Source: Aliishimia ponticola (lineage in GTDB: Bacteria > Pseudomonadota > Alphaproteobacteria > Rhodobacterales > Rhodobacteraceae). From it: a stretch of DNA of 64,000 nucleotides. Shown here one piece after another: positions 1-9,041 of this stretch. The stretch lies in NCBI RefSeq assembly GCF_004803475.1, contig NZ_SRKY01000005.1, positions 62,001-126,000 on the forward strand, given 5' to 3'. The position numbers and the translations under genes are program-made. The notes under the pieces are model-generated. The model searched no databases and was not told the DNA's origin. It saw nothing but the letters and a program-made list of their open reading frames with translations. Every line of letters begins with the position of its first letter. Position 1 is the stretch's first letter.

Positions 1-2
1 TC

Positions 3-848
3 GAAGCCCTCGTAGCGGAAATGGCTCTGCTGACGGCGCTGATCGGTCAGACGATCAAGTTGCGGTGGAAGCTGTCTTTGCAGGTGCAGACAAAGGGCGC
101 GGTCCGCATGATCGCGACGGATTATTATGGCCCGGAGAAAGAGGGCGATCCTGCCCGGATTCGCGCCTATGCCAGTTACGATCCGGACCGCGTGACAGAT
201 GCGCCCCCGTTCGAGCAATTGGGCGAAGGGTATTTCGCAGTCATGATCGACCAGGGTAAGGGCATGGCCCCGTATCAGGGCATTACCCCCTTGGCTGGCG
301 ACTCGATTTCCGCCTGCGCCGAGGCGTATTTTGCGCAATCCGAACAATTGCCCACCCGGTTCGAGCTGAGCTTCGGCCAATCAACAGAGCCGGGTGAGGG
401 GACGCGGTGGCGCGCTGGCGGCATCATGTTGCAGCATCTGCCCAAGGCGTCTCCGTTCGTGTCGCAGGGCGAAGGGTCGGGCGAAGTGCTTCAGCCGTCG
501 GATATCGTTCAGGGCGACGAGGCAGAGAATTGGTCGCGCGTGAATATGCTGCTCGACACTGTTGGCGAGCTTGAACTGGTCGGCCCCTCGGTGGCGCCGA
601 GTGATCTGCTTGTCCGGCTTTTCCACGAGGAACAGCCGCGCGTGTATGACACCCAAATGGTGCGCTTCGGCTGTACCTGTTCGGAAGAGCGCGTGCGTCA
701 GAGCCTGTCGATCTACTCGATGCGCGATATTGAGAAGATGACCACGGACGATGGCCGCGTGACGGCGGATTGCCAGTTCTGCGGTGCGCATTATGTGCTG
801 GACCCCACGACCTTGGGCTTTGACAATGACGGCAACCCGGATGTCTGA
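3..848 (+). CDS. hslO: Hsp33 redox-regulated holdase chaperone (5' end outside window)
   Basis: Hsp33 is a cytoplasmic holdase switched on by oxidative stress through release of zinc from four cysteines. The frame is open from base 3, and the residues before the first ATG (base 21) continue the family's N-terminal helix, so the true start lies left of the window and 281 residues are visible. The C-terminus carries the family signature Cys-x-Cys, 30 residues, Cys-x-x-Cys, within the CxCx(27-32)CxxC range of Hsp33. The stop overlaps the next gene's ATG by 8 bases, suggesting translational coupling. No defect is visible in the part present. Confidence 0.93.
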   Translation, partial: EALVAEMALLTALIGQTIKLRWKLSLQVQTKGAVRMIATDYYGPEKEGDPARIRAYASYDPDRVTDAPPFEQLGEGYFAVMIDQGKGMAPYQGITPLAGDSISACAEAYFAQSEQLPTRFELSFGQSTEPGEGTRWRAGGIMLQHLPKASPFVSQGEGSGEVLQPSDIVQGDEAENWSRVNMLLDTVGELELVGPSVAPSDLLVRLFHEEQPRVYDTQMVRFGCTCSEERVRQSLSIYSMRDIEKMTTDDGRVTADCQFCGAHYVLDPTTLGFDNDGNPDV

Positions 849-1440
849 CGTGATGGAGAGGGCGTTCGCCGCGCTTGGAAATGGCGCGCATCGCCCCTCT
901 TCTGACTATGATCTGAACAAGAACATCAAATTGCCAGCTGATCGGACACTGCGTCCCGCAGGTGTGCTGATTATCATTCGTCCGGATGAAAGCGGCCCGA
1001 CCGTCTATCTGACGAAGCGATCTTCCGCGTTGAAGCACCATCCCGGCCAGGTCGCCTTTCCCGGTGGGAAGCAGGATCCAGAGGATACCGACATTGTCGC
1101 CGCCGCCTTGCGCGAGGCACGTGAGGAAATCGGCCTGCCGGATGGGGCGGCGACAGTGATCGGCCAGCTTCCGGCGCATGAGACCGTCACAGGATTCACG
1201 GTTACTCCGGTTATTGCCCGGTTAGACACTGATTTCGAGGTGATCCCCGAGGCGGGCGAAGTGGCGGAGGTGTTCTCTGTCCCGCTGGCCCACCTGCTGA
1301 AGCCAGAGAACTTCCAGATCCAGTCGCGGCGCTGGCGGGGACAGATGCGGGCGTATTACGCCATTCCATTCGGCCCCTATTACATCTGGGGCGCGACCGC
1401 GCGTATCCTTCGGGGATGGGCAGATGCGGTGGATTTGTGA
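841..1440 (+). CDS. Nudix hydrolase, CoA pyrophosphatase (NudL/YeaB) type
   Basis: A 199-residue Nudix hydrolase. The segment HHPGQVAFPGGK (about residues 66-77) followed by REAREE (91-96) is the pattern of the CoA-pyrophosphatase subfamily, in which the GQVxFPGG stretch precedes the Nudix box. Members hydrolyse CoA and its derivatives to phosphopantetheine and 3',5'-ADP. I chose the ATG at 841, inside the end of hslO, because translation from it begins right at the conserved part. An earlier in-frame ATG at 784 would add residues that are only hslO read in another frame. The stop shares one base with the next start. Confidence 0.86.
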   Translation: MSDVMERAFAALGNGAHRPSSDYDLNKNIKLPADRTLRPAGVLIIIRPDESGPTVYLTKRSSALKHHPGQVAFPGGKQDPEDTDIVAAALREAREEIGLPDGAATVIGQLPAHETVTGFTVTPVIARLDTDFEVIPEAGEVAEVFSVPLAHLLKPENFQIQSRRWRGQMRAYYAIPFGPYYIWGATARILRGWADAVDL

Positions 1441-2588
1441 TGAAACTGACGGGTGACTGGCTGACACGGCGCGAAACCCGTCAGCTTTTCGATCTTTATG
1501 CCGCCGCCCGGTATGAACTTTTTGCCGTTGGTGGTTGCGTGCGTGCCGAGTTGATGGGGGAACCCGTGTCCGACATCGATATGGCCAGCAACGCACCGCC
1601 CGAAACGGCGATGGCGTTCCTGCGGGCCGCTGGACTGAAGGTTATTCCCACGGGGATTGACCATGGGACGATAACCGCTGTTGTCGCCAATACCCCGTTC
1701 GAAATCACGACCTATCGGCGCGACGTTGAAACCGATGGGCGCCGCGCGGTTGTTGCGTTTTCGGACCGGCTTGAGGATGACGCCCAGCGCCGCGACTTCA
1801 CGATGAACGCGCTGTACGCTGCGGCGGACGGCACCATCACGGACCCGGTCGGCGGTTTGCCCGATCTACAGGCCCGCCGCGTCCGGTTCATCGGCAACGC
1901 GGTAGATCGGATTCGCGAAGACTATTTGCGCACGCTTCGGTTCTTCCGGTTTTCGGCGCGTTACGCGAATTCTGAAAACGGCTTCGACGCAGAGGCATTG
2001 GCAGCAATTGCAGAGAATATCTCTGGCCTGAATTCCCTGAGCCGCGAGCGTGTCACGACCGAGTTGCTCAAGTTGCTGAAGGCCCGCGATCCGCTGCGTG
2101 CTGTGATGACCATGACCCGGATCGGGGTCACGGCGCAGATTTTGCCCGGCTGCGATCCGACCCCGTTTGGTCCCTACCTGCATTTCGAGGACCGCTTGGG
2201 CATTGCCCCGCACCCGGTTCATCGGTTGGCGGCGCTGATCTCCGAGGACGTGGCCGAAACCTTGCGATTGAGCCGGGCGCAGATGCGTGAACTGGCGGGG
2301 CTTCGACGTCTGGCCACTGGGACATGTTCCATCGGGGAGCTTGGGTATCGCCTTGGTGCGGAGGATGGGCGCGTCGCCTTTGCGCTGCGCTGTGCATTCC
2401 TTGAACTCGTGCCCGCCGGAAACGCGACGGTGGCGATCGACAAAGGCGCACGCGCGAAATTTCCCATTTCGGCCAGTGACTTGATTGACAGCTATTCTGG
2501 TCAAGAACTGGGCGATCAGCTCAAATCCCTTGAACAGCGTTGGATCGAATCAGAGTTCAAACTGACCCGGGAAGAGCTTTTGCAGTGA
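1440..2588 (+). CDS. cca: CCA tRNA nucleotidyltransferase / poly(A) polymerase family protein
   Basis: A 382-residue class II nucleotidyltransferase that adds or repairs the 3' CCA of tRNAs. The catalytic head has GGCVRAELMG (31-40) with the metal-binding pair D45 and D47, and the RRDFTMNALY motif (117-126) of the CCA/poly(A) polymerase family. The ATG overlaps the upstream TGA by one base (TGATG); an in-frame ATG 24 bases earlier is disfavoured by that coupling. No HD domain is evident, so this is the short alphaproteobacterial form. A separate poly(A) polymerase role cannot be excluded from sequence alone. Confidence 0.9.
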   Translation: MKLTGDWLTRRETRQLFDLYAAARYELFAVGGCVRAELMGEPVSDIDMASNAPPETAMAFLRAAGLKVIPTGIDHGTITAVVANTPFEITTYRRDVETDGRRAVVAFSDRLEDDAQRRDFTMNALYAAADGTITDPVGGLPDLQARRVRFIGNAVDRIREDYLRTLRFFRFSARYANSENGFDAEALAAIAENISGLNSLSRERVTTELLKLLKARDPLRAVMTMTRIGVTAQILPGCDPTPFGPYLHFEDRLGIAPHPVHRLAALISEDVAETLRLSRAQMRELAGLRRLATGTCSIGELGYRLGAEDGRVAFALRCAFLELVPAGNATVAIDKGARAKFPISASDLIDSYSGQELGDQLKSLEQRWIESEFKLTREELLQ

Positions 2589-2729
2589 CACCTGACCGTG
2601 GGTCGGATATTTGGCAGGTAAGAGATTTCATATCGGCTTCCATTCCCACCCATGCGATGCGCTTCGACCTGATCGGCGGCGCATGACGCTTCGCTCGCCG
2701 TGAAACTCATTCAACGCAGGTAGAATGCC

Positions 2730-4568
2730 ATGTTTCGCTTTTTCGAGAACCTCGTCGATCCGTACACGCCGTACAAGGAAACGGATACGCCCCCGCAGGC
2801 GCTTTGGCCGTTCCTGTGGGACTATTGCCAGCCGTTCAAAAAGGTCTTTGCGCTGACGGCGTTCATGTCTGTGGTCGTCGCTGCGGTGGAAATCTGGCTT
2901 ATAGGGTATATGGGCCGCGTGGTCGATTTGCTGGGGGGCGATCCCGCGCAATTCTGGGCGGATCACGGCACGGAGGTTATCCTCGTCGCCGTGTTCATCC
3001 TGCTGATCCGCCCGGCGCTACAGGCATTTGATGTGCTGCTTTTGAACAACGCTGTGTTGCCCAATTTCGGAACGTTGATCCGGTGGCGGTCCCATAAGCA
3101 TGTGCTGCGCCAATCGGTCGGCTGGTTCGAGAACGACTTTGCCGGGCGTATTGCCAACCGGATCATGCAAACGCCGCCAGCCGCGGGTGAGGTGATCTTT
3201 CAGGTCTTCGACGCGATAGCCTTTTCGCTGGCGTATCTGATCGGCGCGGCGTTCCTGCTTTCGACCTCTGATCCGCGATTGATGCTGCCGCTGGTGATCT
3301 GGTTCGGGCTTTACATGCTGCTGATCCGCTGGACGGTAAAACGCGTCGGTCCTGCCTCGCAAGCGGCATCCGATGCCCGGTCGACGGTGACGGGGCGGGT
3401 GGTTGACAGCTATTCCAACATTCATTCGGTCAAGATGTTCGCGCATCACGACCGTGAACTGTCCTATGCGCGCGAAGCGATTGAGAATACGCGCAAGACC
3501 TTTCAAGTGGAAATGCGGCTCTACACGTTGATGGATGTGATGCTGGTCGTGCTCAACGGCCTTTTGATTGTCGGCGTGGTCGGGTGGGCCATTCTGCTTT
3601 GGTCACAGGGCAGCGCAAGCGTTGGCGCAGTGGCTGCGGCGACGGCCCTGACGCTGCGGCTGAATGCGATGACGGGTTGGATCATGTGGGCGTTGACGAC
3701 GTTTTTCCGGCAGTTGGGTGTCGTCGCCGAGGGGATGGAGACGATTGCCCAGCCCATCGATCTGGTCGATACCGCCGGTGCCAAGCAGCTATCGCTGACA
3801 AAGGGCGAGATCGTCATAGACGGTGTGTCACATCACTATGGGCGCGGCGCGGGCGGGCTGGATAACGTCTCTATCCACATCAAACCGGGCGAAAAGGTCG
3901 GTCTGATTGGGCGCTCCGGGGCGGGGAAATCCACGCTGGTGAAGCTGCTGTTGCGGTTCTACGACGCTGAGCGGGGCCGGATTCTGATCGATGGCCAAGA
4001 TATCACCGGTGTCACGCAAGAGAGTTTGCGGCAGAATATCGGGATGGTTCAGCAGGACAGTTCGCTGCTGCACCGGTCGGTCCGCGACAATATCCTATAT
4101 GGCAAGCCTGACGCGCGCGACGAGGATATGATAAAGGCGGCGCTGAAGGCGCAAGCACATGATTTCATCCTCGATCTCGCGGATCAGCAGGGGCGCTCCG
4201 GTTACGATGCGCAAGTCGGGGAACGTGGGGTGAAACTGTCGGGCGGGCAGCGCCAACGGATCACATTGGCGCGGGTCGTTCTGAAAGACGCGCCAATCCT
4301 GCTGTTGGACGAAGCGACCAGCGCCCTAGATTCCGAAGTGGAAGCAGTCATTCAGGATACTTTATACGGCATGATGGAAGGCAAAACAGTCATCGCCATC
4401 GCGCATCGCTTGTCTACCATCGCGCAGATGGACAGGATTTTGGTGCTTGATCAGGGGCGGGTCGTCGAAGAGGGCACGCATGAAGGGTTGTTGGCGAAAA
4501 ACGGTCTCTATGCAGGGTTCTGGGCGCATCAGTCCGGCGGGTTTCTTGATGTCGAGGCCGCGCAATGA
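2730..4568 (+). CDS. ABC exporter half-transporter A (membrane domain fused to ATPase)
   Basis: A 612-residue type I ABC exporter: a membrane domain with about six helices over residues 35-330, then an ATPase domain. The ATPase is canonical: Walker A GRSGAGKST (K400), signature LSGGQ, Walker B LLLDEATSALD with the catalytic glutamate, and a switch histidine in IAHRLST. A 141-base gap separates it from cca. It overlaps the next ABC gene by four bases (ATGA), and the two proteins are alike throughout, so a heterodimeric exporter is likely. The substrate cannot be told from sequence; lipid-like or drug-like compounds are usual for this family. Confidence 0.9.
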   Translation: MFRFFENLVDPYTPYKETDTPPQALWPFLWDYCQPFKKVFALTAFMSVVVAAVEIWLIGYMGRVVDLLGGDPAQFWADHGTEVILVAVFILLIRPALQAFDVLLLNNAVLPNFGTLIRWRSHKHVLRQSVGWFENDFAGRIANRIMQTPPAAGEVIFQVFDAIAFSLAYLIGAAFLLSTSDPRLMLPLVIWFGLYMLLIRWTVKRVGPASQAASDARSTVTGRVVDSYSNIHSVKMFAHHDRELSYAREAIENTRKTFQVEMRLYTLMDVMLVVLNGLLIVGVVGWAILLWSQGSASVGAVAAATALTLRLNAMTGWIMWALTTFFRQLGVVAEGMETIAQPIDLVDTAGAKQLSLTKGEIVIDGVSHHYGRGAGGLDNVSIHIKPGEKVGLIGRSGAGKSTLVKLLLRFYDAERGRILIDGQDITGVTQESLRQNIGMVQQDSSLLHRSVRDNILYGKPDARDEDMIKAALKAQAHDFILDLADQQGRSGYDAQVGERGVKLSGGQRQRITLARVVLKDAPILLLDEATSALDSEVEAVIQDTLYGMMEGKTVIAIAHRLSTIAQMDRILVLDQGRVVEEGTHEGLLAKNGLYAGFWAHQSGGFLDVEAAQ

Positions 4569-6400
4569 TGCACATTTCCAGCTGGATTGACGCTTTTCGC
4601 CCGGCGGATGGCCCGCCACCGCAGCGCCTTTGGCCGTTCATGTCGTGGTGCCTGTCCGGCAGTTGGCCCGCGCTGTGGCTTGCTGCGATCTTCTCTGGCC
4701 TTGCGGGCGCGATGGAAGCTGGCACAGCCTATATCCTGGGGCTGGTCATCGATACGGCCGTCAGCGATGGGCCGGACGGGTTCTTCGCGCCTGAAAACAC
4801 CGCGATGATCATCGGCGCGGTCGCGTTCTTCCTGCTGGCGCGGCCTGTGTTCTTTGGCCTGTCGAACGCATCGAACGCGATCATCGTGCAGCCCAACGTC
4901 AACCCGCTTGTGTTGCAACGATTGAACCGCTGGACGCTGGGCCAATCGGTGACGTTCTTTGACAATGATTTCGCTGGGCGTCTTGCGCAAAAGCAGATGC
5001 AGGCGGCGCGGGCTGTGACCGATGTCGTGACCGAGGCAATCAACGTGATCGCATTCGCGCTTGCGTCGCTTGGTGGGGCGCTTTTGTTGCTTGGAACGAT
5101 TGACTGGCGCGTCGTGGCGATTTTTTGCGTTTGGCTGATTGGATATTTCGCGTTGATCCGCTGGTTCCTCCCGCGTGTTCGCAAGCGGTCGGCGGCGCGG
5201 GCCGGATCGCGGACCATGGTTTCCGGTCAGATCGTCGATACCATCACCAACATCAAGACGGTCAAGCTGTTTGCCCATTCGGATTTCGAAGATGTCGCCG
5301 CGCTGGGCGCGCTTGAGACGTTCCGCGAAAGATCGATCGCCTTTGGGCGCTTGTCCGCCCTTTTCCGGATTTGCCTGATGACGCTGGCAGGACTGCTGCC
5401 AGTGCTTTTGATCGGTGCGAGCCTGCTTCTGTGGCAACGCGGCATGGCAAGCACCGGCGATATCGTGGCGGCAGGGACGGTGTCCGTGCGCATTGCGCAG
5501 ATGACCGGCTGGGTGTCGTTCACGCTGATGCAGGTCTATTCCAATATCGGCGAGATCGAGGACGGTATGCGCACGCTGACCCCGCGCGAGCGTCTTGAAG
5601 ATGCCCCTGGCGCGACTGAGCTTGTCGTGACCGACGGCGAGATTTCTTTCGAAGGTGTCGAATTCGCCTATGACCGTGAGGCGGGCGGGATCAGCGATAT
5701 CAATCTGACCATAGGGGCGGGGGAGAAGATCGGCGTGGTCGGGGCCTCTGGCGTGGGTAAGACGACCTTGGTTTCGCTGCTGCTTGGCCTGTTTAGACCC
5801 GAATCCGGTACGATCCGCATTGATGGTCAGGACACAACGCTGGTCACGCAGGACAGCTTGCGCAAGCAGATCAGCATGGTCACGCAGGATACGGCGATGT
5901 TCAACCGTTCGGCCCGCGACAACATCATGTATGGTCGGCCCGATGCGTCGGAAGAAGACATGATCGCGGCGGCAAAAGCGGCAGAAGCGCATGAGTTCAT
6001 ACTTGGGCTGAAGGATCATAAAGGGCGCGAGGGCTATGACGCCTATCTGGGCGAGCGCGGGGTGAAGCTGTCCGGTGGGCAGCGGCAACGGATCGCTCTG
6101 GCCCGCGCCATTTTGAAGGACGCGCCGATCCTTGTGTTGGATGAGGCGACCAGCGCTCTGGATAGCGAGGTCGAAGCCGCGATCCAATCCGCGTTGGAGC
6201 GTGTAATGGAAGGTAAGACGGTTCTTGCGATTGCGCACCGTCTGTCCACCTTGTCCGAAATGGACCGATTGATCGTGATGGATGGGGGCAAAATCGTCGA
6301 AAGTGGCACCCATGACGATCTGCTCGCATCGGGCGGGCTGTATGCGCAGTATTGGCAACGGCAGTCCGGTGGGTTTATTCGGGCCGAAGCGGCAGAATGA
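4565..6400 (+). CDS. ABC exporter half-transporter B (membrane domain fused to ATPase)
   Basis: A 611-residue partner of the preceding gene with the same architecture: membrane domain to about residue 330, then an ATPase with Walker A GASGVGKTT (K399), LSGGQ signature and Walker B LVLDEATSALD. Both partners keep the catalytic glutamate after Walker B and the switch histidine, so unlike many heterodimeric exporters neither ATP site looks degenerate. Two ATGs stand in tandem at 4565 and 4568; the first overlaps the upstream stop. Both halves carry a similar N-terminal stretch (LWPF at about residues 19-30), consistent with duplication of one ancestral gene. Confidence 0.9.
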   Translation: MMHISSWIDAFRPADGPPPQRLWPFMSWCLSGSWPALWLAAIFSGLAGAMEAGTAYILGLVIDTAVSDGPDGFFAPENTAMIIGAVAFFLLARPVFFGLSNASNAIIVQPNVNPLVLQRLNRWTLGQSVTFFDNDFAGRLAQKQMQAARAVTDVVTEAINVIAFALASLGGALLLLGTIDWRVVAIFCVWLIGYFALIRWFLPRVRKRSAARAGSRTMVSGQIVDTITNIKTVKLFAHSDFEDVAALGALETFRERSIAFGRLSALFRICLMTLAGLLPVLLIGASLLLWQRGMASTGDIVAAGTVSVRIAQMTGWVSFTLMQVYSNIGEIEDGMRTLTPRERLEDAPGATELVVTDGEISFEGVEFAYDREAGGISDINLTIGAGEKIGVVGASGVGKTTLVSLLLGLFRPESGTIRIDGQDTTLVTQDSLRKQISMVTQDTAMFNRSARDNIMYGRPDASEEDMIAAAKAAEAHEFILGLKDHKGREGYDAYLGERGVKLSGGQRQRIALARAILKDAPILVLDEATSALDSEVEAAIQSALERVMEGKTVLAIAHRLSTLSEMDRLIVMDGGKIVESGTHDDLLASGGLYAQYWQRQSGGFIRAEAAE

Positions 6401-6410
6401 TCGGACGACG

Positions 6411-7649
6411 ATGCAGAATTACGAAATCAAAGCGCTGGGCCGGCAGGGCGATGGCATTGCCGAGGGACCAGTGTTCATCCCAAGAACGCTGCCCGGTGAG
6501 ATCGTTTCCGGCCAGCGCGACGGGGACCGGGTCACGGACGTTCGGATCGTAACGCCCTCGGCGGATCGCGTCGCGCCGCCATGCCGTCATTTCAAGTCCT
6601 GTGGCGGTTGCCAGATGCAACATGCCTCTGACGCGCTGGTCGCGGATTGGAAGGTCGGGATCGTGCGCACCGCATTGGCGGCACAAAGCCTTGATGCGCC
6701 GATCCGCGGGATCGAAACCTCCCCAACCCGTAGCCGACGCCGCGCACGGTTCGCGGCACGGCGGACGAAATCGGGCGCTTTGGCCGGGTTTCATGGGCGC
6801 AAATCGGATGTGCTGGTCGATGTCGTGGACTGCCCGCTTATCTCGGACGACCTTGCAAAGGGGCTTGACCTGACCCGCGCGCTTGCTGTGGTCGGCGCCA
6901 GCCGCAAAGGCGAAATCTTGGTGCAGTGCAACGCGGTTCAAGGCGGGTTGGACGTGTCCGTCGAAGACGGCAAGCCGCTGGATCAAGAGCTGCGGATCAA
7001 GCTGCCTCAAATCGCGGCAGAGCATGGCGTGCTACGCCTGACCTGGAACGGTGAACTGGCCGCGCAGCTTGCGCCGCCGCAGCACAAGATTGGCAAGGCA
7101 GATGTTCCGCTGCCGCCCGGCGCGTTTCTTCAGGCGACGGAGCATGGCGAGAAAGCGCTTCAGGCCTTTGTCCTAGAGGCAACGGAAGGCGCGCACGCGG
7201 TGGCGGATTTGTTCGCCGGGTGCGGAACCTTCAGCCTGCGTCTGGCCGAACGCGGTCCGGTTACGGCGGTGGAGGGCGACAAGCCAATGACCCGCGCGCT
7301 GCAAGAGGCGGCCAATCACGCCGGGCTGGCCTATCCCGTTCGGTCGCTGACACGCGATCTGTTCGACGATCCGCTGACCGAACCGGAGCTTGCGAAATTC
7401 GACGCCGTTGTGCTGGACCCACCGCGTGCGGGTGCGCAAGCCCAAGCGCAACGCCTTGCCAAAAGCGACGTGCCGGTGATTGCCTATATCTCTTGCGATC
7501 CGGCAAGTTTCGCGCGTGATGTGCGCATCTTGGTCGACGGTGGATACCAAGTGGAATGGGTGCATGTGGTCGATCAGTTTCGCTGGTCGCCCCATACCGA
7601 GGTTGCGGCGCGCCTGACGAAATCCCATATGCAGCCCGGACGTGACTAA
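6411..7649 (+). CDS. Class I SAM-dependent RNA (uracil-5) methyltransferase, RlmD/TrmA superfamily
   Basis: A 412-residue methyltransferase for C5 of uridine in rRNA or tRNA. An N-terminal TRAM-like segment is followed by CRHFKSCGGC (C58, C64, C67), which with a later DCPL cysteine matches the [4Fe-4S] site of RlmD. Then come the SAM motif VADLFAGCGTFSLRL, the motif LDPPRAGA, and YISCDP with the catalytic cysteine, as in the TrmA/RlmD/RlmC superfamily. I placed the start at the ATG at 6411, 10 bases after the ABC gene; an earlier in-frame ATG lies inside that gene. Which uridine is modified is not predictable here. Confidence 0.9.
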   Translation: MQNYEIKALGRQGDGIAEGPVFIPRTLPGEIVSGQRDGDRVTDVRIVTPSADRVAPPCRHFKSCGGCQMQHASDALVADWKVGIVRTALAAQSLDAPIRGIETSPTRSRRRARFAARRTKSGALAGFHGRKSDVLVDVVDCPLISDDLAKGLDLTRALAVVGASRKGEILVQCNAVQGGLDVSVEDGKPLDQELRIKLPQIAAEHGVLRLTWNGELAAQLAPPQHKIGKADVPLPPGAFLQATEHGEKALQAFVLEATEGAHAVADLFAGCGTFSLRLAERGPVTAVEGDKPMTRALQEAANHAGLAYPVRSLTRDLFDDPLTEPELAKFDAVVLDPPRAGAQAQAQRLAKSDVPVIAYISCDPASFARDVRILVDGGYQVEWVHVVDQFRWSPHTEVAARLTKSHMQPGRD

Positions 7650-7658
7650 GAGGCTCCA

Positions 7659-8435
7659 ATGACATCCCCCACCGCGCTTGCCAACTGGCTGGAAAAGCCT
7701 GCCGTTACCAATGGGATCTTCGTCGTCATTCTGTTCAACGCGATCCTGTTGGGGCTGGAGACATGGGACGCCGCGATGGCGCGGGCAGGGTGGCTGATCG
7801 AACTGCTTGACGCGCTGTGTCTGGCGGTTTTCGTGGTCGAACTGGCGCTGAAGCTCTTTGCCTATCGCCTGCGGTTTTTCCAGAACGGCTGGAATCTGTT
7901 CGACTTCACCATCGTTGCCATTTCGCTGGTGCCGTCCACGCAGGGGTTTTCGGTCCTCCGGGCGCTGCGCATCCTGCGGGTGCTGCGCGTCATTTCGGTG
8001 GCGCCGCGATTGCGCCGGGTGGTCGAAGGCTTCGTTACCGCGCTGCCCGGCATGGGGTCGGTCTTTCTGCTGATGGCGATCATTTTCTACATTGGCTCCG
8101 TCATGGCGACGAAGCTGTTCGGTGATGCCTTTCCGGATTGGTTCGGGACACTTGGGCTGTCGGCCTATTCGCTGTTCCAGATCATGACCCTAGAAAGCTG
8201 GTCGATGGGGATCGTGCGCCCGGTGATGGACGTCTACCCGCAAGCATGGATGTTCTTCGTGCCGTTCATCCTTGTGACCACCTTCGTTGTGGTGAACCTG
8301 CTGGTCGGTCTTGTCGTGAACTCCATGCAGGACGCGCATCTGGAAGAGGATCGCGAACAGACCGACAGTTACCGCGATCAGGTTTTGACCCGGCTTGAGG
8401 CGATTGAGGCGCAGCTTCGCAAGGACCGCGAATAA
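7659..8435 (+). CDS. Bacterial voltage-gated sodium channel (BacNav, NaChBac/NavAb family)
   Basis: A 258-residue six-helix ion channel subunit expected to form a homotetramer in the inner membrane. S4 (about 98-120) has arginines at every third position (R101, R104, R107, R110), the voltage sensor pattern. The pore loop holds TLESWSM (177-183), identical to the selectivity filter of NavAb and one that gives Na+ selectivity in this family. S6 is followed by a charged C-terminal helix (about 228-256) that should form the usual four-helix coiled coil. It starts 9 bases after the methyltransferase with an AGAGG ribosome site. In bacteria such channels are linked to Na+ entry for motility and pH homeostasis. 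Confidence 0.94.
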   Translation: MTSPTALANWLEKPAVTNGIFVVILFNAILLGLETWDAAMARAGWLIELLDALCLAVFVVELALKLFAYRLRFFQNGWNLFDFTIVAISLVPSTQGFSVLRALRILRVLRVISVAPRLRRVVEGFVTALPGMGSVFLLMAIIFYIGSVMATKLFGDAFPDWFGTLGLSAYSLFQIMTLESWSMGIVRPVMDVYPQAWMFFVPFILVTTFVVVNLLVGLVVNSMQDAHLEEDREQTDSYRDQVLTRLEAIEAQLRKDRE

Positions 8436-8532
8436 TCGCGAATCCGTGAGGTGTCGCACGCGATTAGGACTAGGTTAACGACGCTCGAAGATGGTAAAGC
8501 CCCGATAACGACAAGGGGATCGAGCAAGCTCC

Positions 8533-9039
8533 ATGCAAAGACGTATTTTCATTCTGGGTGCGGCGGCGATGACCGTCCTGTCCGGCTGTGCCAGTAAATT
8601 CCGCCGCTATAGCGGCCCCGAAGTGACCGGGATCGTCATCAACAAGGGCGCGCGGGAGATGTTCCTGCTGCACGAGGGCAAGGTACTCGAACAGTATGAG
8701 ATTGATCTGGGGCGCGCGCCGGCCGGACCGAAAGAGTTCGAAGGCGATGGCAAGACCCCGGAAGGCGTCTATCTGATCGACCGACGCAACCCGAACAGTT
8801 CATTCCATTTGTCGCTGGGCATTTCCTATCCCAATGCAACGGACCGGGCCCATGCGGCGAGCATGGGAAAACGTCCGGGCGGCGACATCTTCATCCATGG
8901 CCAGCCAAACCGCTTGCGGCGGCGGGGCCAGATGGATGACGCGGATTGGACAGAAGGCTGTATTGCCGTGCCGAACCGCGCGATGGAGCAGATCTACGCG
9001 ATGGTGAAGAACGGCACGCCGATTGTGATAAACCCGTAA
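8533..9039 (+). CDS. L,D-transpeptidase (YkuD domain) lipoprotein
   Basis: A 168-residue probable outer- or inner-membrane lipoprotein. A short signal peptide ends in a lipobox LSGC with lipidated C19. The YkuD catalytic domain (about 30-168) has the conserved histidine H122 in FIHG and nucleophile C143 in TEGCIAV, the pattern of enzymes that make 3-3 cross-links in peptidoglycan or attach proteins to it. The protein is little more than this one domain, with no LysM or peptidoglycan-binding module. It faces a CAP-domain gene tail to tail with two bases between stops, and a second, Tat-exported YkuD protein lies 0.7 kb further on. Confidence 0.88.
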   Translation: MQRRIFILGAAAMTVLSGCASKFRRYSGPEVTGIVINKGAREMFLLHEGKVLEQYEIDLGRAPAGPKEFEGDGKTPEGVYLIDRRNPNSSFHLSLGISYPNATDRAHAASMGKRPGGDIFIHGQPNRLRRRGQMDDADWTEGCIAVPNRAMEQIYAMVKNGTPIVINP

Positions 9040-9041
9040 GA

